DNA of 64,000 nt, taken from the NCBI RefSeq assembly GCF_020966775.1, contig NZ_JAJKFV010000029.1:1873372-1937371 (forward strand), written 5' to 3'. The notes under the pieces were generated by a model that was given only the letters and a program-made list of their open reading frames with translations, was not told the origin of the DNA and searched no databases. The translations under genes and the position numbers were made by a program. Source of the DNA: Rhodopirellula halodulae (lineage in GTDB: Bacteria > Planctomycetota > Planctomycetia > Pirellulales > Pirellulaceae). Shown piece after piece: positions 44,075-53,314 of the stretch (positions are counted from its first letter, which is position 1; the number at the start of each line of letters is the position of its first letter).

Positions 44075-46327
44075 TCAGTCGCGGTCGCGTCCGCCACCAC
44101 CGCCGCGACGTGGGCCGCGGCCTCGACCGCCACCACCGCCGCCACGACGACGACGTGGACGGTCTTCGCCGTCACCTCCGCCTTCACCGTCGCTGGATCC
44201 TTCGCCTTCAACGGCCAATGGATCGTCTTCGCCGAGCTCTTCCAGAGCTTTGCGACGGCTCAGCTTCACGCGGTCATGTTCGTCGACATCGATCACGAGA
44301 ACCTTCATTGCATCGCCGACGGCGATCACCTGATCCAGGCTGCTGATGTAGCCGCCACTCATCTCGCTGATGTGAACCAATCCGTCGCGTCCAGGTAGGA
44401 TTTCAACAAAGGCACCAAACTCTTTGATGCTGCTGACGGTTCCGTCGTAGATTTTGCCGATCTGGACGGTCGCGGTGCAGGCTTCCACCTGACGCATGGC
44501 TTCTTGCGCCGATTCTTTGTTGCTGCTGGCGACCAAGACGGTTCCTTCATCATCAACTTCGATGACGGCACCGGTGGTTTCTTGGATACCGCGGATGTTT
44601 TTGCCGCCGGGGCCGATCAAAGCACCGATCTTGTCGGGCGAGATCTTGGTGCGGAGCAAACGAGGAGCGGTTGGCGAGATTTCGCGACGAGGACGTGGGA
44701 TCGTCGTCAGCATCTTCTTGAGGATCTCGATCCGAGCTTCGCGAGATTGCTTCAGCGTGGCGCGGATGATGTCGTTGGCGATTCCGGTGACCTTCAGGTC
44801 CAACTGGATCCCGGTGATGCCGTTTTGCGTACCAGCAATCTTGAAGTCCATGTCACCGAAGTGGTCTTCGGTTCCGAGGATGTCGGTGATCAAGCACCAG
44901 TTGTCGTCGGTTTCGCGAACCAGACCGACCGAGATCCCGGCGACGGGATTGCTGATCGGCACACCCGAGGCCATCAGGCCAAGAGTTGCACCGCAGACGG
45001 AAGCCATCGAGGAGCTACCGTTGGATTCGGTGATGTCGCTGATCACGCGAATCGTGTAAGGGAAGTCGTCCGCCGATGGCAAGACGGGAGCCACACTGCG
45101 TTCCGCCAAGCATCCGTGTCCGATTTCACGACGGCCTGGGCCACGGATCGGACGGCATTCGCCAACCGAGTAGGACGGGAAGTTGTAGTCCAGCATGAAC
45201 TTCTTGCTGTACTCGTCTTGCAGGCCGTCGACGCGTTGTTCGTCACGGCTGGTTCCCAGAGCGATGGTAATGAGTGCTTGCGTCTCACCACGTTGGAACA
45301 TGGCCGAACCATGAACGCGGGGCAGCAAGTCCGTTTCGCAGTGGATCGCACGCAGCGATTTGTGATCGCGACCGTCGGGACGTGTGCCAGCCAAGATCAG
45401 GTCACGAACGACTTTTTCTTCCAGGTCGTGCCACACGGTCTTGAAGCGATTGATGCAGACAGCGCCATCGGCGTCTGGATCAGGAATGACGTCGGCCATG
45501 GCACGGTCGCGAATTTCGCGAACGGCGTCTTGGCGAGCCAATTTGCCCGAGGTTTGCTGAGCCGCTTTGAAGTCGTTGTAGTAGGCGTCGGTCAGACGCT
45601 GCAACAATCCGTCGTCCTCAGGAGCTTCGAAAGGAACCTTTTCAGGGCTGACCTTGTTGTAGAACTCTTCTTGCAGATCGATGACTTCGCGAATCGCATC
45701 GTGTGCGAACGTGATGGCTTCCATCATCTCGTCTTCTGGCATTTCGTTGGCGAAGCCCTCGATCATGGCAACCATTTCGCGGCTACCGCTGACGATCATG
45801 TCCAACTCGCTTTCTTCGAGTTGGTCCGCGGTCGGGAAGGCGATCAATTTGCCATCGATCTTGCCGACTCGCACGCTGCCCAAAGGACCTTGGAAAGGCA
45901 GTGAGCTGATATGGCAAGCGGTGGCTCCACCGATCATTGCCAAGACGTCACCATCGTTTTGCAAATCGCTGGCGATGACGGTCGCTTGGATTTGAACTTC
46001 ATCTTTGAAACCGTTGGGCCACAGCGGACGGATCGGGCGGTCCATCAATCGCGAGCTAAGGATTTCTTTGGTGCTTGGGCGGCCTTCGCGTTTCAGGAAT
46101 CCACCGGGGAATTTGCCAGCCGCAGCCAAACGCTCGCGGTAATCACACATCAATGGGAAGAAATCGATTCCCGGGCGAGGAGCACCGGAGGCGACGGCCA
46201 CCAGCACGACCGTTTCGCCGTATTGCACCAGCACACTGCCGGCGGCTTGTTTCGCGATTTGGCCTGTTTCAAACGACAGCACCGAATCGCCAATCTTTCG
46301 CTCCACGCGAATTTTTTGAACACTCAC
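44075..46327 (-). CDS. pnp: Polynucleotide phosphorylase with Arg/Gly-rich tail
   Basis: The GTG at 46327 (reading VSVQKIRVERKIG) is chosen because GAGG lies about eight bases upstream; it gives 750 residues. The protein degrades RNA from the 3' end using phosphate and is a degradosome-type enzyme. It has two RNase PH-like halves (ETGQIAKQAAGSVLVQYGETVVLVAV; ALITIALGTSRDEQRVDGL; GHGCLAERSVAPVLP), a KH domain (PDKIGALIGPGGKNIRGIQETTGA) and an S1 domain (GTVSSIKEFGAFVEILPGRDGLVHISEM). The last 35 or so residues are an Arg/Gly tail (RPRRRRGGGGGGRGRG type), absent from Escherichia coli PNPase. It is downstream of rpsO, as in many bacteria. Confidence 0.96.
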   Translation of the reverse strand: MSVQKIRVERKIGDSVLSFETGQIAKQAAGSVLVQYGETVVLVAVASGAPRPGIDFFPLMCDYRERLAAAGKFPGGFLKREGRPSTKEILSSRLMDRPIRPLWPNGFKDEVQIQATVIASDLQNDGDVLAMIGGATACHISSLPFQGPLGSVRVGKIDGKLIAFPTADQLEESELDMIVSGSREMVAMIEGFANEMPEDEMMEAITFAHDAIREVIDLQEEFYNKVSPEKVPFEAPEDDGLLQRLTDAYYNDFKAAQQTSGKLARQDAVREIRDRAMADVIPDPDADGAVCINRFKTVWHDLEEKVVRDLILAGTRPDGRDHKSLRAIHCETDLLPRVHGSAMFQRGETQALITIALGTSRDEQRVDGLQDEYSKKFMLDYNFPSYSVGECRPIRGPGRREIGHGCLAERSVAPVLPSADDFPYTIRVISDITESNGSSSMASVCGATLGLMASGVPISNPVAGISVGLVRETDDNWCLITDILGTEDHFGDMDFKIAGTQNGITGIQLDLKVTGIANDIIRATLKQSREARIEILKKMLTTIPRPRREISPTAPRLLRTKISPDKIGALIGPGGKNIRGIQETTGAVIEVDDEGTVLVASSNKESAQEAMRQVEACTATVQIGKIYDGTVSSIKEFGAFVEILPGRDGLVHISEMSGGYISSLDQVIAVGDAMKVLVIDVDEHDRVKLSRRKALEELGEDDPLAVEGEGSSDGEGGGDGEDRPRRRRGGGGGGRGRGPRRGGGGGRDRD

Positions 46328-46832
46328 AACAACCTCTTTTCCTGCATCTACACAACAAACAACAATTTGGAACGGTTTCTCCGAAACCGGCCCGTTTTGC
46401 ATCCCCGGCCGACAAGGCCACGTCAGCCTCAACAGCCGATGGGAACAGACGGCGACACGGTCGCCGCACAACAAAATGAAGAACCGTGGTTTCGCAAAAC
46501 GAAGGTCACGATTCGAGACAACCAAACGTGGGCGTGATTTGGTTGGATCGCGTTGGACACCCTTCGGGCATCACGTTTGAGCTGCTTTGACGAGACGGCT
46601 CGATGCAACCGGATCGGTCGCCAACGGAGGCACGTCAAAGGGAAGCCAGTGAATCGGCGATCGCGTTCACTGATTTGGAAGGGGAAGGATTGAAATCCAG
46701 AGAGGGATTTTCCCAAAGCGTTGACGGGTCGCTGGCAAGCATGCCGCGACCCCATCCCGCCCCGGGACCAAAGAGCCCGGGGGGACGCACGCCATGTGGC
46801 CGCGGCCACGCCGACGACCACCCGGCCACAAC
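46328..46832. other. 505-base gap between rpsO and pnp with a GC-rich hairpin
   Basis: No gene is visible. A stem CCCCGGG (46760-46766) with CCCGGGG (46776-46782) lies about 50 bases after the rpsO stop, without a T tract on either side. In other bacteria the rpsO-pnp spacer carries processing hairpins through which PNPase limits its own synthesis. Here that is only a possibility. A separate pnp promoter is also likely in so long a gap. Confidence 0.45.
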
Positions 46833-47102
46833 TTATTTGCGGATACCGAGTTTACCGATGATATCGAGGTATCGCTGTGGGTCTTGCCCACGAACGTAGT
46901 CCAACAGACGGCGACGACGACTCACCAGACCCAACAAACCACGACGCGAGGCGTAATCCTTGCGATGGGTTCGCATGTGTTCGGTCAATCCGTTGATTCG
47001 TTCTGTCAAAATCGCGATTTGCACTTCAGGAGACCCTGTGTCTCCGGCCGCGGCGCCGTGCTCGCGAACCACTTCTTCTTTCCGTTCTTTCGAAATCGTC
47101 AT
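46833..47102 (-). CDS. rpsO: Ribosomal protein S15
   Basis: The 89-residue protein is the usual size for S15 of the small ribosomal subunit, which binds 16S rRNA at the central domain junction. [51 protein letters not shown] is the nearly universal core, and the C-terminus [12 protein letters not shown] is canonical. It is followed by pnp on the same strand, the classic rpsO-pnp order, although the gap is long. Confidence 0.98.
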   Translation of the reverse strand: MTISKERKEEVVREHGAAAGDTGSPEVQIAILTERINGLTEHMRTHRKDYASRRGLLGLVSRRRRLLDYVRGQDPQRYLDIIGKLGIRK

Positions 47103-47220
47103 ACCGACAAATGCTTTCCTGATCGTATGTGATCGCGGTGGCCAATGTTTCTGAATCGCAGGAGTTTAGCGTGCCCCTCTGCGAACGCAACGTCAAATTC
47201 GCCGCCGCGGGAAATTCGGC

Positions 47221-48942
47221 TCAGTAGCCGATTCCTGCTCTAAGAATAAACGCTTCGTCGAGGTTCGTGTTGCCCTCAATCGACTGTTCGTACAGCAATT
47301 CTCGGTCGAACGAGACACCTGCTTCGATAAATCCGGAGCGTTGGCCGGAACGCAAAAGCTGTGTCTGGCCCCACTCGAATCCGAACATCACGTTGATCTG
47401 GTTGATATCGACTCGTTCGCCATCGGCAGCCAGCAAAGAATCGCTGAGTGTCCAAGAATCGCCGCCGTACTCGCCCGCCAGATACCACCAAACGTCTCGG
47501 GTGCCGATCGTTCGCCAGTATTTTGCCAGTTTGGGCTCAGGGAAATAGATATCGAATCGGGTGTAGGGATCAGGTTGCCACAACCATCCCCCCGCCGGGA
47601 GCAACTTCACGTCGAGTCGATCGAGGTAATACACCCCGGCTTTGAACGTCGAGGTCGGGGTCAAGCGGAAAGATGCCAAGCCTTTCCCCAACACCCGAAT
47701 GCTGTCGCTGTTGAAGGTGTCAAAATCGGTATACGCCCCCACGCGGACTCCCAATTCGGCCCCGATCATCTGATTGGGATCTGTTTGCCATCCAAAATCC
47801 AACGAGGCCGCATATGCGTTGCTCGGCAGCATCCGTGTTGGAACGGTGGGCGGTGTGGCAGGCCCATCGAACAGATAGAGCGAAAACGACGGGACAACGA
47901 ATAGCGGTCGCGTGCTGAACAAAAAGTTTGGGAAGGCGAAGCCAATGGATGCATCGGTTTGGTTGTATCCCAGGTCGGTCGCGCCGTCGCCGCCGCTGAT
48001 GAAGGTGTGTCGGAGACGAGGGCCGTGCAGCAATTTGTAGGCGCTGATCGCTTCCGCGGAACTGAATCCGCTGGGGAACAAACTGTTGGGCGTTCCTGAA
48101 ATTCCACCCGGGAACAGGGTCGAGGGTGATCCCGATGGATAAGCGGCGCTTGGATAGGGATCCAAACCCGCGGGAGGAACCGTGGCACCCGCGTAGGGTG
48201 ACGCACCGGAATAGGACATTCCCGTTCCCGGGTAAGCCGGCGGTGCGCCTGCGTAAATCGAACCGGCGCTGTACGGGACCGCGGTTCCGCCGCCGTAGCC
48301 TGTGTTGAACCCACTGCCTTGGATCGTGCCACCTTGGTAGGGGACGGTGGTGGAACTGCTGCGGAAAAGATCGCCGGAGAAAATGCCATTGAGCAGCCCG
48401 CCATTGGGATAGGCCGCGTTGCCGGTTGCGGGCGGATAGGCTCCTGTGGTGCCGGCCGAAGCCGTCGGGTAGCCAAGTGGCGCGGTGGTTCCGGGCGGTG
48501 TGCTCGGTGTGTATTGAGGAACCGCGAATGAGTTGGGTGCCGAAGAGGCGGAGGCGTAAGGGTCAAACAGCGACCCCGAAACCGGTGCTGTGCCGGGTGG
48601 GGGAGGCGTTGCGAAATTTGGGCTGGAATAGATCGAGCTTCCATAGCCACCATTTGGCGCGGGATTCGCGGTTCCACCCACTGCGGGCGGCGGGGCAACA
48701 CCGCCGGATCCGTACGGCGAACCACCCATTCCCGGCGATTGGATGGGGGCCATGTTGGTTTGCGGTGTTTCTGCGTAGCCTGTTTGAGCGAGAACTCGCT
48801 GCGGCCGGCTTATCGAAATGACGCACACCCACGCGGCCAGCATCGTGCAGGGGGCAAGCATCGTAGGAAAGACGATTCGCGAGAATCCTCCTATGATGAC
48901 GCCCGTCTGCGGTGCGACGAAGGGATGAGATGAAGTCGCCAA
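47221..48942 (-). CDS. Outer-membrane barrel-like protein with long Pro/Gly/Tyr-rich N-terminal region
   Basis: The 573-residue protein begins with a signal-like stretch; a start at 48861 (MLAPCTMLAAWVCVISISRPQRVLA) would make a tighter signal. Residues about 40-300 are low complexity with Pro, Gly, Ala, Tyr and Ser (many YP, PG and GG steps). The C-terminal 270 residues alternate polar and aromatic residues in strand-like segments (DLGYNQTDASIGFAFPNFLFSTRPLFVVPSFSLYLF; LASFRLTPTSTFKAGVYYLDRLD; VDINQINVMFGFEWGQT) and end in GIGY. A terminal aromatic is the usual signal of an outer-membrane beta-barrel. The function is unknown; I recognise no close family. Confidence 0.78.
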   Translation of the reverse strand: MATSSHPFVAPQTGVIIGGFSRIVFPTMLAPCTMLAAWVCVISISRPQRVLAQTGYAETPQTNMAPIQSPGMGGSPYGSGGVAPPPAVGGTANPAPNGGYGSSIYSSPNFATPPPPGTAPVSGSLFDPYASASSAPNSFAVPQYTPSTPPGTTAPLGYPTASAGTTGAYPPATGNAAYPNGGLLNGIFSGDLFRSSSTTVPYQGGTIQGSGFNTGYGGGTAVPYSAGSIYAGAPPAYPGTGMSYSGASPYAGATVPPAGLDPYPSAAYPSGSPSTLFPGGISGTPNSLFPSGFSSAEAISAYKLLHGPRLRHTFISGGDGATDLGYNQTDASIGFAFPNFLFSTRPLFVVPSFSLYLFDGPATPPTVPTRMLPSNAYAASLDFGWQTDPNQMIGAELGVRVGAYTDFDTFNSDSIRVLGKGLASFRLTPTSTFKAGVYYLDRLDVKLLPAGGWLWQPDPYTRFDIYFPEPKLAKYWRTIGTRDVWWYLAGEYGGDSWTLSDSLLAADGERVDINQINVMFGFEWGQTQLLRSGQRSGFIEAGVSFDRELLYEQSIEGNTNLDEAFILRAGIGY

Positions 48943-49089
48943 AAGGATGCACTTGGGAGACGGCGGGCACGGTCAGTTCACAAACTTGAGTCGATTTAGC
49001 GATTTTCGCGAACTTTCGTCAAGATAAATCTGGCCTGCAAACTATTCCGGACTTGAAACACTCGACGAAGCGAGAAGGCAGCTTGGGCA

Positions 49090-49797
49090 ATGGAAGATCT
49101 AGACATCCCACAATTGGCTGAATACCTGCACATCACTCCCGATCAAGTTCGCAAAATGGCGACGCGAGGCAATTTGCCGGGGCGCCGAGTCGGCGGCGAT
49201 TGGCGTTTCAACGAAGCCGAGATCCACCATTGGTTGGAAGAACGCATCGGGCTGAGCGACCAAGGCGAGCTGGATCAGGTACGAGCCGTTCTGCATCGCC
49301 AGTCCGATGCTCCGCCGCAAAATCTATCGGAGCTTTGTCCAGTCGATTTGATCGCCAATCCGTTCGTCGGCAGGACTCGCGGCAGCGTGATTCGCAACAT
49401 GTGCGAATTGGCCAGTCGCACGGGAATGTTGTGGGACGCACCGGCGATGGCCGAGGCGGTGGCCAGTCGCGAAAAGTTGCATCCGACGGCCTTGGACTGC
49501 GGTGTGGCGTTGCTTCACCCTCGACGGCCGCAGACATCGATCTTGGCTGAATCTGTGGTGGCTCTTGGGGTTTGTCCGACAGCCGTGCCCTTTTCAGACA
49601 CGGGGCAGCTGACCGACATTTTCTTTTTGATCTGCTCTTATGACGACAGTTCTCACTTGCGTATTTTGGCAAAGCTAAGCCGCATCGTTTCCGATGAAGC
49701 CTTCTTGGAAGGGGTGCGAGCGAGTGACACGCCCGCGGACACGTGGGCGCTCCTGAACGAGGCTGAGATGTCGCTAGATGAGCACCACGCTTTCTAA
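49090..49797 (+). CDS. HTH (excisionase-type) protein with PTS EIIA-like domain
   Basis: In the 235-residue protein, residues about 4-52 form a MerR/excisionase-like helix-turn-helix (IPQLAEYLHITPDQVRKMATRGNLPGRRVGGDWRF). From about 85 to 225 it resembles a fructose-type EIIA domain: MCELASRTGMLWDAPAMAEAVASREKLHPTALDCGVALLHPRRP, where the His of ALLHPR occupies the phosphoryl-accepting position. LTDIFFLICSYDDSSHLRILAKLSRIVSD is the typical end. It could be a phosphorylation-responsive regulator; no PTS kinase or carrier is in the window. The following gene overlaps its end by 20 bases and is probably translated with it. Confidence 0.85.
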   Translation: MEDLDIPQLAEYLHITPDQVRKMATRGNLPGRRVGGDWRFNEAEIHHWLEERIGLSDQGELDQVRAVLHRQSDAPPQNLSELCPVDLIANPFVGRTRGSVIRNMCELASRTGMLWDAPAMAEAVASREKLHPTALDCGVALLHPRRPQTSILAESVVALGVCPTAVPFSDTGQLTDIFFLICSYDDSSHLRILAKLSRIVSDEAFLEGVRASDTPADTWALLNEAEMSLDEHHAF

Positions 49798-50773
49798 ACC
49801 CACCCCCACCGTCGATTTCGCGGCATCCGCGGGCGAGCCAAGGATCGTTGCATGGATCGGTCCTTGTGACGATGCGTTGACGCGTTCCGCTCGTGCGATT
49901 TGCGAGTCCGGTTGCGATGCCATTTCGACGTTCCCGACGATCGAGCAATTCCTCAACGCACCTCGACGCTTGCCGGTGTCTCATGTGTTGATCGTCCAGT
50001 GCGAACGCATCGCGTTGGAGGCGGGCGAAGTTCAAGCTTTGCGGGCCGTGGTCCCCGAAGCTCGCGTGATGCGGTGGATCGGTCCTTTGGTGGCTCCCTC
50101 CGTTCAATTGCCAACGCGAGTCGCCGCGACGAATCAAACGACAGCAACACTAACGTCCCCGAAGTCATCCAAGGCCGATGAATGGCATGACGATTGGGTG
50201 GCGACAATCAGTTGGCGAGACACGAGTGAGGTGTTGCCACATTGGCTGGCCAGTTCAGATGAACGATCACGCGACGGAGTTGCCAGATTGCCCGAAGGGA
50301 ACTGTGTTGTTTCAGGACGTGGCGATAGCGACTCGAGCGAGTTGCCCGGATTGGATGGTGAGTGCACTGCCTGTGCTGTACGCCCCGTCATTCTGGTGTC
50401 CCGTTGGTGGGCGACCGCGGACGCCATCTTTGATGCGGTTGAGTCGATTGGTCGACAACACAATCGAGCCGTTCCCGTCATGACTTGGCGGCGCAACGGG
50501 GTATCTCAATCGGATCGTATTCAAGACGCCATCGTGGTTTGGGACGATTCGGTTTGGACGCCGGACCGATCAACGCAAGTCAATGGCTCTGTTTGCGGGC
50601 CGGGTTCACTACATGACAACGACACCGAAGTGCATGTCTGGATGACGGGGATGGCCACGCCTCACCAGGTTGAATTGGCGATGAAAGCCGGCGTCAAAGC
50701 GGTTTGGAACAAGCCCACTCGTCGTGAATCGCTCGAGTCGATTTGGGCAATGCAGCGTTCGCCAAAATTCTGA
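49778..50773 (+). CDS. Protein with degenerate receiver-like ends, function unknown
   Basis: The 331-residue protein starts 20 bases before the end of the HTH-EIIA gene. The N-terminal 100 residues (PRIVAWIGPCDDALTRSARAICESGCDAISTF, then SHVLIVQCERIALEAGEVQALRAVVPEARVM) follow a receiver-like alpha/beta rhythm without the phospho-Asp. The C-terminal part (TEVHVWMTGMATPHQVELAMKAGVKAVWNKPTRRESLES) looks like the end of a receiver domain with the conserved Lys-Pro, and the segment before it carries IVVWDDSVW. No membrane helix or signal is seen. A regulatory partner role for the upstream gene is plausible but unproven. Confidence 0.7.
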   Translation: MSTTLSKPTPTVDFAASAGEPRIVAWIGPCDDALTRSARAICESGCDAISTFPTIEQFLNAPRRLPVSHVLIVQCERIALEAGEVQALRAVVPEARVMRWIGPLVAPSVQLPTRVAATNQTTATLTSPKSSKADEWHDDWVATISWRDTSEVLPHWLASSDERSRDGVARLPEGNCVVSGRGDSDSSELPGLDGECTACAVRPVILVSRWWATADAIFDAVESIGRQHNRAVPVMTWRRNGVSQSDRIQDAIVVWDDSVWTPDRSTQVNGSVCGPGSLHDNDTEVHVWMTGMATPHQVELAMKAGVKAVWNKPTRRESLESIWAMQRSPKF

Positions 50774-50871
50774 TTTCGAGATCACTTGCTGAGTGATTGT
50801 GGGCGACCGCGAGTGCAATCATGAGTGGTGTAAACACGAGTGCTGAAATCAACTGCGATTGGCCAAAAGAA

Positions 50872-50901
50872 AACCCGCCCACGACGGATCGTGAGCGGGT
50901 T
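50872..50901 (-). terminator. Terminator of the YTV-repeat gene
   Basis: A long interrupted stem (AACCCGC at 50872-50878 with GCGGGTT at 50895-50901, and CACGA with TCGTG inside) is followed on the minus strand by TTTTCTTTT (complement of 50862-50873). It lies 67 bases past the stop of the 580-residue gene. Confidence 0.75.
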
Positions 50902-50967
50902 AGGTGAACCGAGTGGAGTGGCTCGGTCCAGGTTCTGATCGCGAATCGGGTGATCCGCTGATTTCAT

Positions 50968-52710
50968 TCAGCAACCGGTGCAGGGCGAAGCGCTGACGGT
51001 CGCGCCGCAGCTGCCGCATCCACTGCCAACCGAAGGTGCCGACTGGTACATGATCGGTGACGAGCATCCGGACGAATCACCGCCCATCATGACCGAAGGA
51101 CCAACGTGAATCGGCGCCGAAACGGCAGGAGCACTGATCGATTCGGTGCACGGTGTGAAGGATTCTTCCACCAAGGTTGGCACCATCTTGCAGACCTGGA
51201 CCTGCTTTTCTTTTGTGACGGTCACGGGAACGTCGACCGTGTATTCCTCGATCACCTGTTCCGCGACTTGGTCGTAGCGGGTGGTGGTGTAAGGTTCGAC
51301 AGTGTACTCCGGAACGTTGTAGGTGAAGCTGACTTCTTTCGTTCGTTCCTCGGTCTTGTAGGTCACGTACGGGATGGTTTCCGTTTTGGTCACCGAGGTG
51401 TACGTCAGGTGTTTGCGAACTCGGGTGCGAGTCTCTTCGTTGTACTGCACTTCTTTGCGGGTACGCGTGCGAGTCTCGTCAACGTACTTCACAACCTTCT
51501 TGGTTCCCGTGCGGGTTTCAGGTTGGTAGACGATCGTGGTGCACTCGTAAGGGACCTGCGTGGCCTGTTGTTCGTAAACGGTGTAGTTGACGACCTGCGA
51601 TTCGGTGGTGCTGGTGGTGACCGGGACTTCTTCTGTCACGACATTGGGCACCCAAACACGTTTGGTCACGGTGGTGGTTGCCGATCCACATCCGGCGGAA
51701 GCGGAAGCAGCGTAAGACACCCCTCCGCCACAGCCTGCGTACGATTGGCCACAACCCGTGTTGCATCCACCGCAAGAGGAAACGCAACCGCCACAGGAGC
51801 GACATCCGCCGCAACGACTGACGCATCCGCAAGCGGAAGACGACGAGAGCGAAGGCTGGCAACCGCTTGAGTAAGCAACGTTGGTCGCCACGGGAGCCGC
51901 GGCCACTTCAACGACTTGTTCTTCCCAGTGGCCGTAGTCTTTCGTGACCGTTTTCATCGTCGTTGTGGGAACGGCGACTTCGATGGTGCGGCTCTTGGTG
52001 ACCGGAACCGCATTGACCACGGTGCGGGTCTTTTGAGTCGTGACCGCTTGAGGAACGTTGACGGTGTAAGTGAAGCTCTCGTCCACCAATTTGGCGACTT
52101 TGACCGTGTAGGTTTCTGGCACATCGACCAAGGTTGGGACACGAACAGTGTACTCTTCAGGAACCTCGTTCCACTGCGGAACGCTTTCCGTGACTTGCAC
52201 CTGCTTTTCTTCTTTTACAGGAACCAAGACCGAGTATTTGATGGTTTTGGTATCGGTCTTTGGAACGTTGACGACCTTCGTGCGGTAGTTCTCTTCCGTC
52301 CCGGGCACGGTCTTGTAAACCGTTTTGGTACGGAAACGAGTTTCCGGTTGGCTTTCCGTCACGTTGACCATGCGGGTTTCGGTCACGTAGGTCGGCTTCA
52401 TCACAACGCGATAGCCAACGACAGGTTCGCAAATCGTTTCGCGGGCCGGCGAAACGGATTGAACCACGGAAGTTCCGCCCAGCACGGACGTGCCGCAGCT
52501 GCTGGCGTATCCGCCGGAGTAGCTTGCACTGGGAACGACGTAGCCTTGGCCGCAGCCAATGGCACCGCCGCAACCGCTGCTGACGACGGAGGTGGATACG
52601 CCACACGGATCGGAGCAGCCTCCACATGGCATGCACTGAGCCATCGAAATGGTCGCGGTGAAAGCGAGGCACGCCGCGGCGACCCCCGCCATCATGGATC
52701 GTAAATTCAC
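50968..52710 (-). CDS. Cys-rich YTV-repeat cell-envelope protein
   Basis: The 580-residue secreted protein has a signal peptide (MAGVAAACLAFTATISMAQ). Two Cys/Gly/Ser-rich blocks (about residues 25-60 and 285-345, with CGGC and CNTGC steps) alternate with two long beta-rich blocks in which Tyr-Thr-Val motifs recur (YTVRVP, YTVKVA, YTVNVP, YTVYEQ, YTVEPY, YTVDVP). VTKEKQVQV and TRTRKEVQY are further repeat units, and the C-terminus is Cys-rich again. Planctomycetes are known to have YTV-domain proteins in their cell wall fraction, and this protein fits that type. Disulfide cross-linking in the envelope is an inference. The composition is unlike its neighbours. Confidence 0.88.
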   Translation of the reverse strand: MNLRSMMAGVAAACLAFTATISMAQCMPCGGCSDPCGVSTSVVSSGCGGAIGCGQGYVVPSASYSGGYASSCGTSVLGGTSVVQSVSPARETICEPVVGYRVVMKPTYVTETRMVNVTESQPETRFRTKTVYKTVPGTEENYRTKVVNVPKTDTKTIKYSVLVPVKEEKQVQVTESVPQWNEVPEEYTVRVPTLVDVPETYTVKVAKLVDESFTYTVNVPQAVTTQKTRTVVNAVPVTKSRTIEVAVPTTTMKTVTKDYGHWEEQVVEVAAAPVATNVAYSSGCQPSLSSSSACGCVSRCGGCRSCGGCVSSCGGCNTGCGQSYAGCGGGVSYAASASAGCGSATTTVTKRVWVPNVVTEEVPVTTSTTESQVVNYTVYEQQATQVPYECTTIVYQPETRTGTKKVVKYVDETRTRTRKEVQYNEETRTRVRKHLTYTSVTKTETIPYVTYKTEERTKEVSFTYNVPEYTVEPYTTTRYDQVAEQVIEEYTVDVPVTVTKEKQVQVCKMVPTLVEESFTPCTESISAPAVSAPIHVGPSVMMGGDSSGCSSPIMYQSAPSVGSGCGSCGATVSASPCTGC

Positions 52711-53314
52711 TGGTGAAATCCTCTATGAGTCAAAAACGACGGTGTGTTGTGTGCCGAGTGCGGTCCGCTGGCTCGCTGAGATAGCAGCCACACCGCTGAT
52801 TGGGTGACTGAGACGCCGGCGATCGGCGATGCAGCCACACATTCGTGCAGTTCAGGACGGACATTTGGGGGATCACTCACCCACTTTCGATGCATCAGAT
52901 TAGATCAACCCAACCAGGTTACAATCGTTCAGGTCGGAAAAATCCTCTCAAATGTTGCAACCGGAACATCCGTTGCAGTCATCGCAAACATCCTACAGCA
53001 CGTAGATTCAGCAAGGTCAACCGTGCCGTGGCTGATCCGGCCGCCGAGTGCGAAATTTCCAGGGGAATTCATCTCGCGGGCGGTGGTTTTTTCGTCCCCG
53101 TCTCTCGTGGCTTGGGCGGTCGATTGATAGAGTTTCGTTGAGACGCACGCCGGAGTTGCACGGTCGAATGACGGCACGTCTCTGGTTGCCAAGCGTTGCT
53201 GACCCGCCAATCGACGATTGCCCGGCAACGCGATGTGGGCCTCGCCGGCAGCCCAGGCGTACGAATTGTCGAGAGCAGCGGCGACTCAATGACTCTGAAC
53301 CCTTCCACTCATAC
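52711..53314. other. 604-base divergent intergenic stretch
   Basis: It lies between the divergent YTV gene and TPR gene. The open frame reaching back from the TPR gene looks non-coding upstream of 53315. A 10-base repeat, GCAGCCACAC, occurs at 52784-52793 and 52831-52840, within the region likely to hold the YTV promoter. Nothing else stands out. Confidence 0.5.

Noticed and set aside
44504-45904. Plus-strand open frame (466 codons) opposite pnp
   Set aside because: It lies wholly within the unmistakable pnp coding region on the other strand; the protein has no recognisable domain.
47766-48725. Minus-strand frame of 319 codons rich in Arg and Pro
   Set aside because: It is an out-of-frame reading of the repetitive region in the barrel-like gene.
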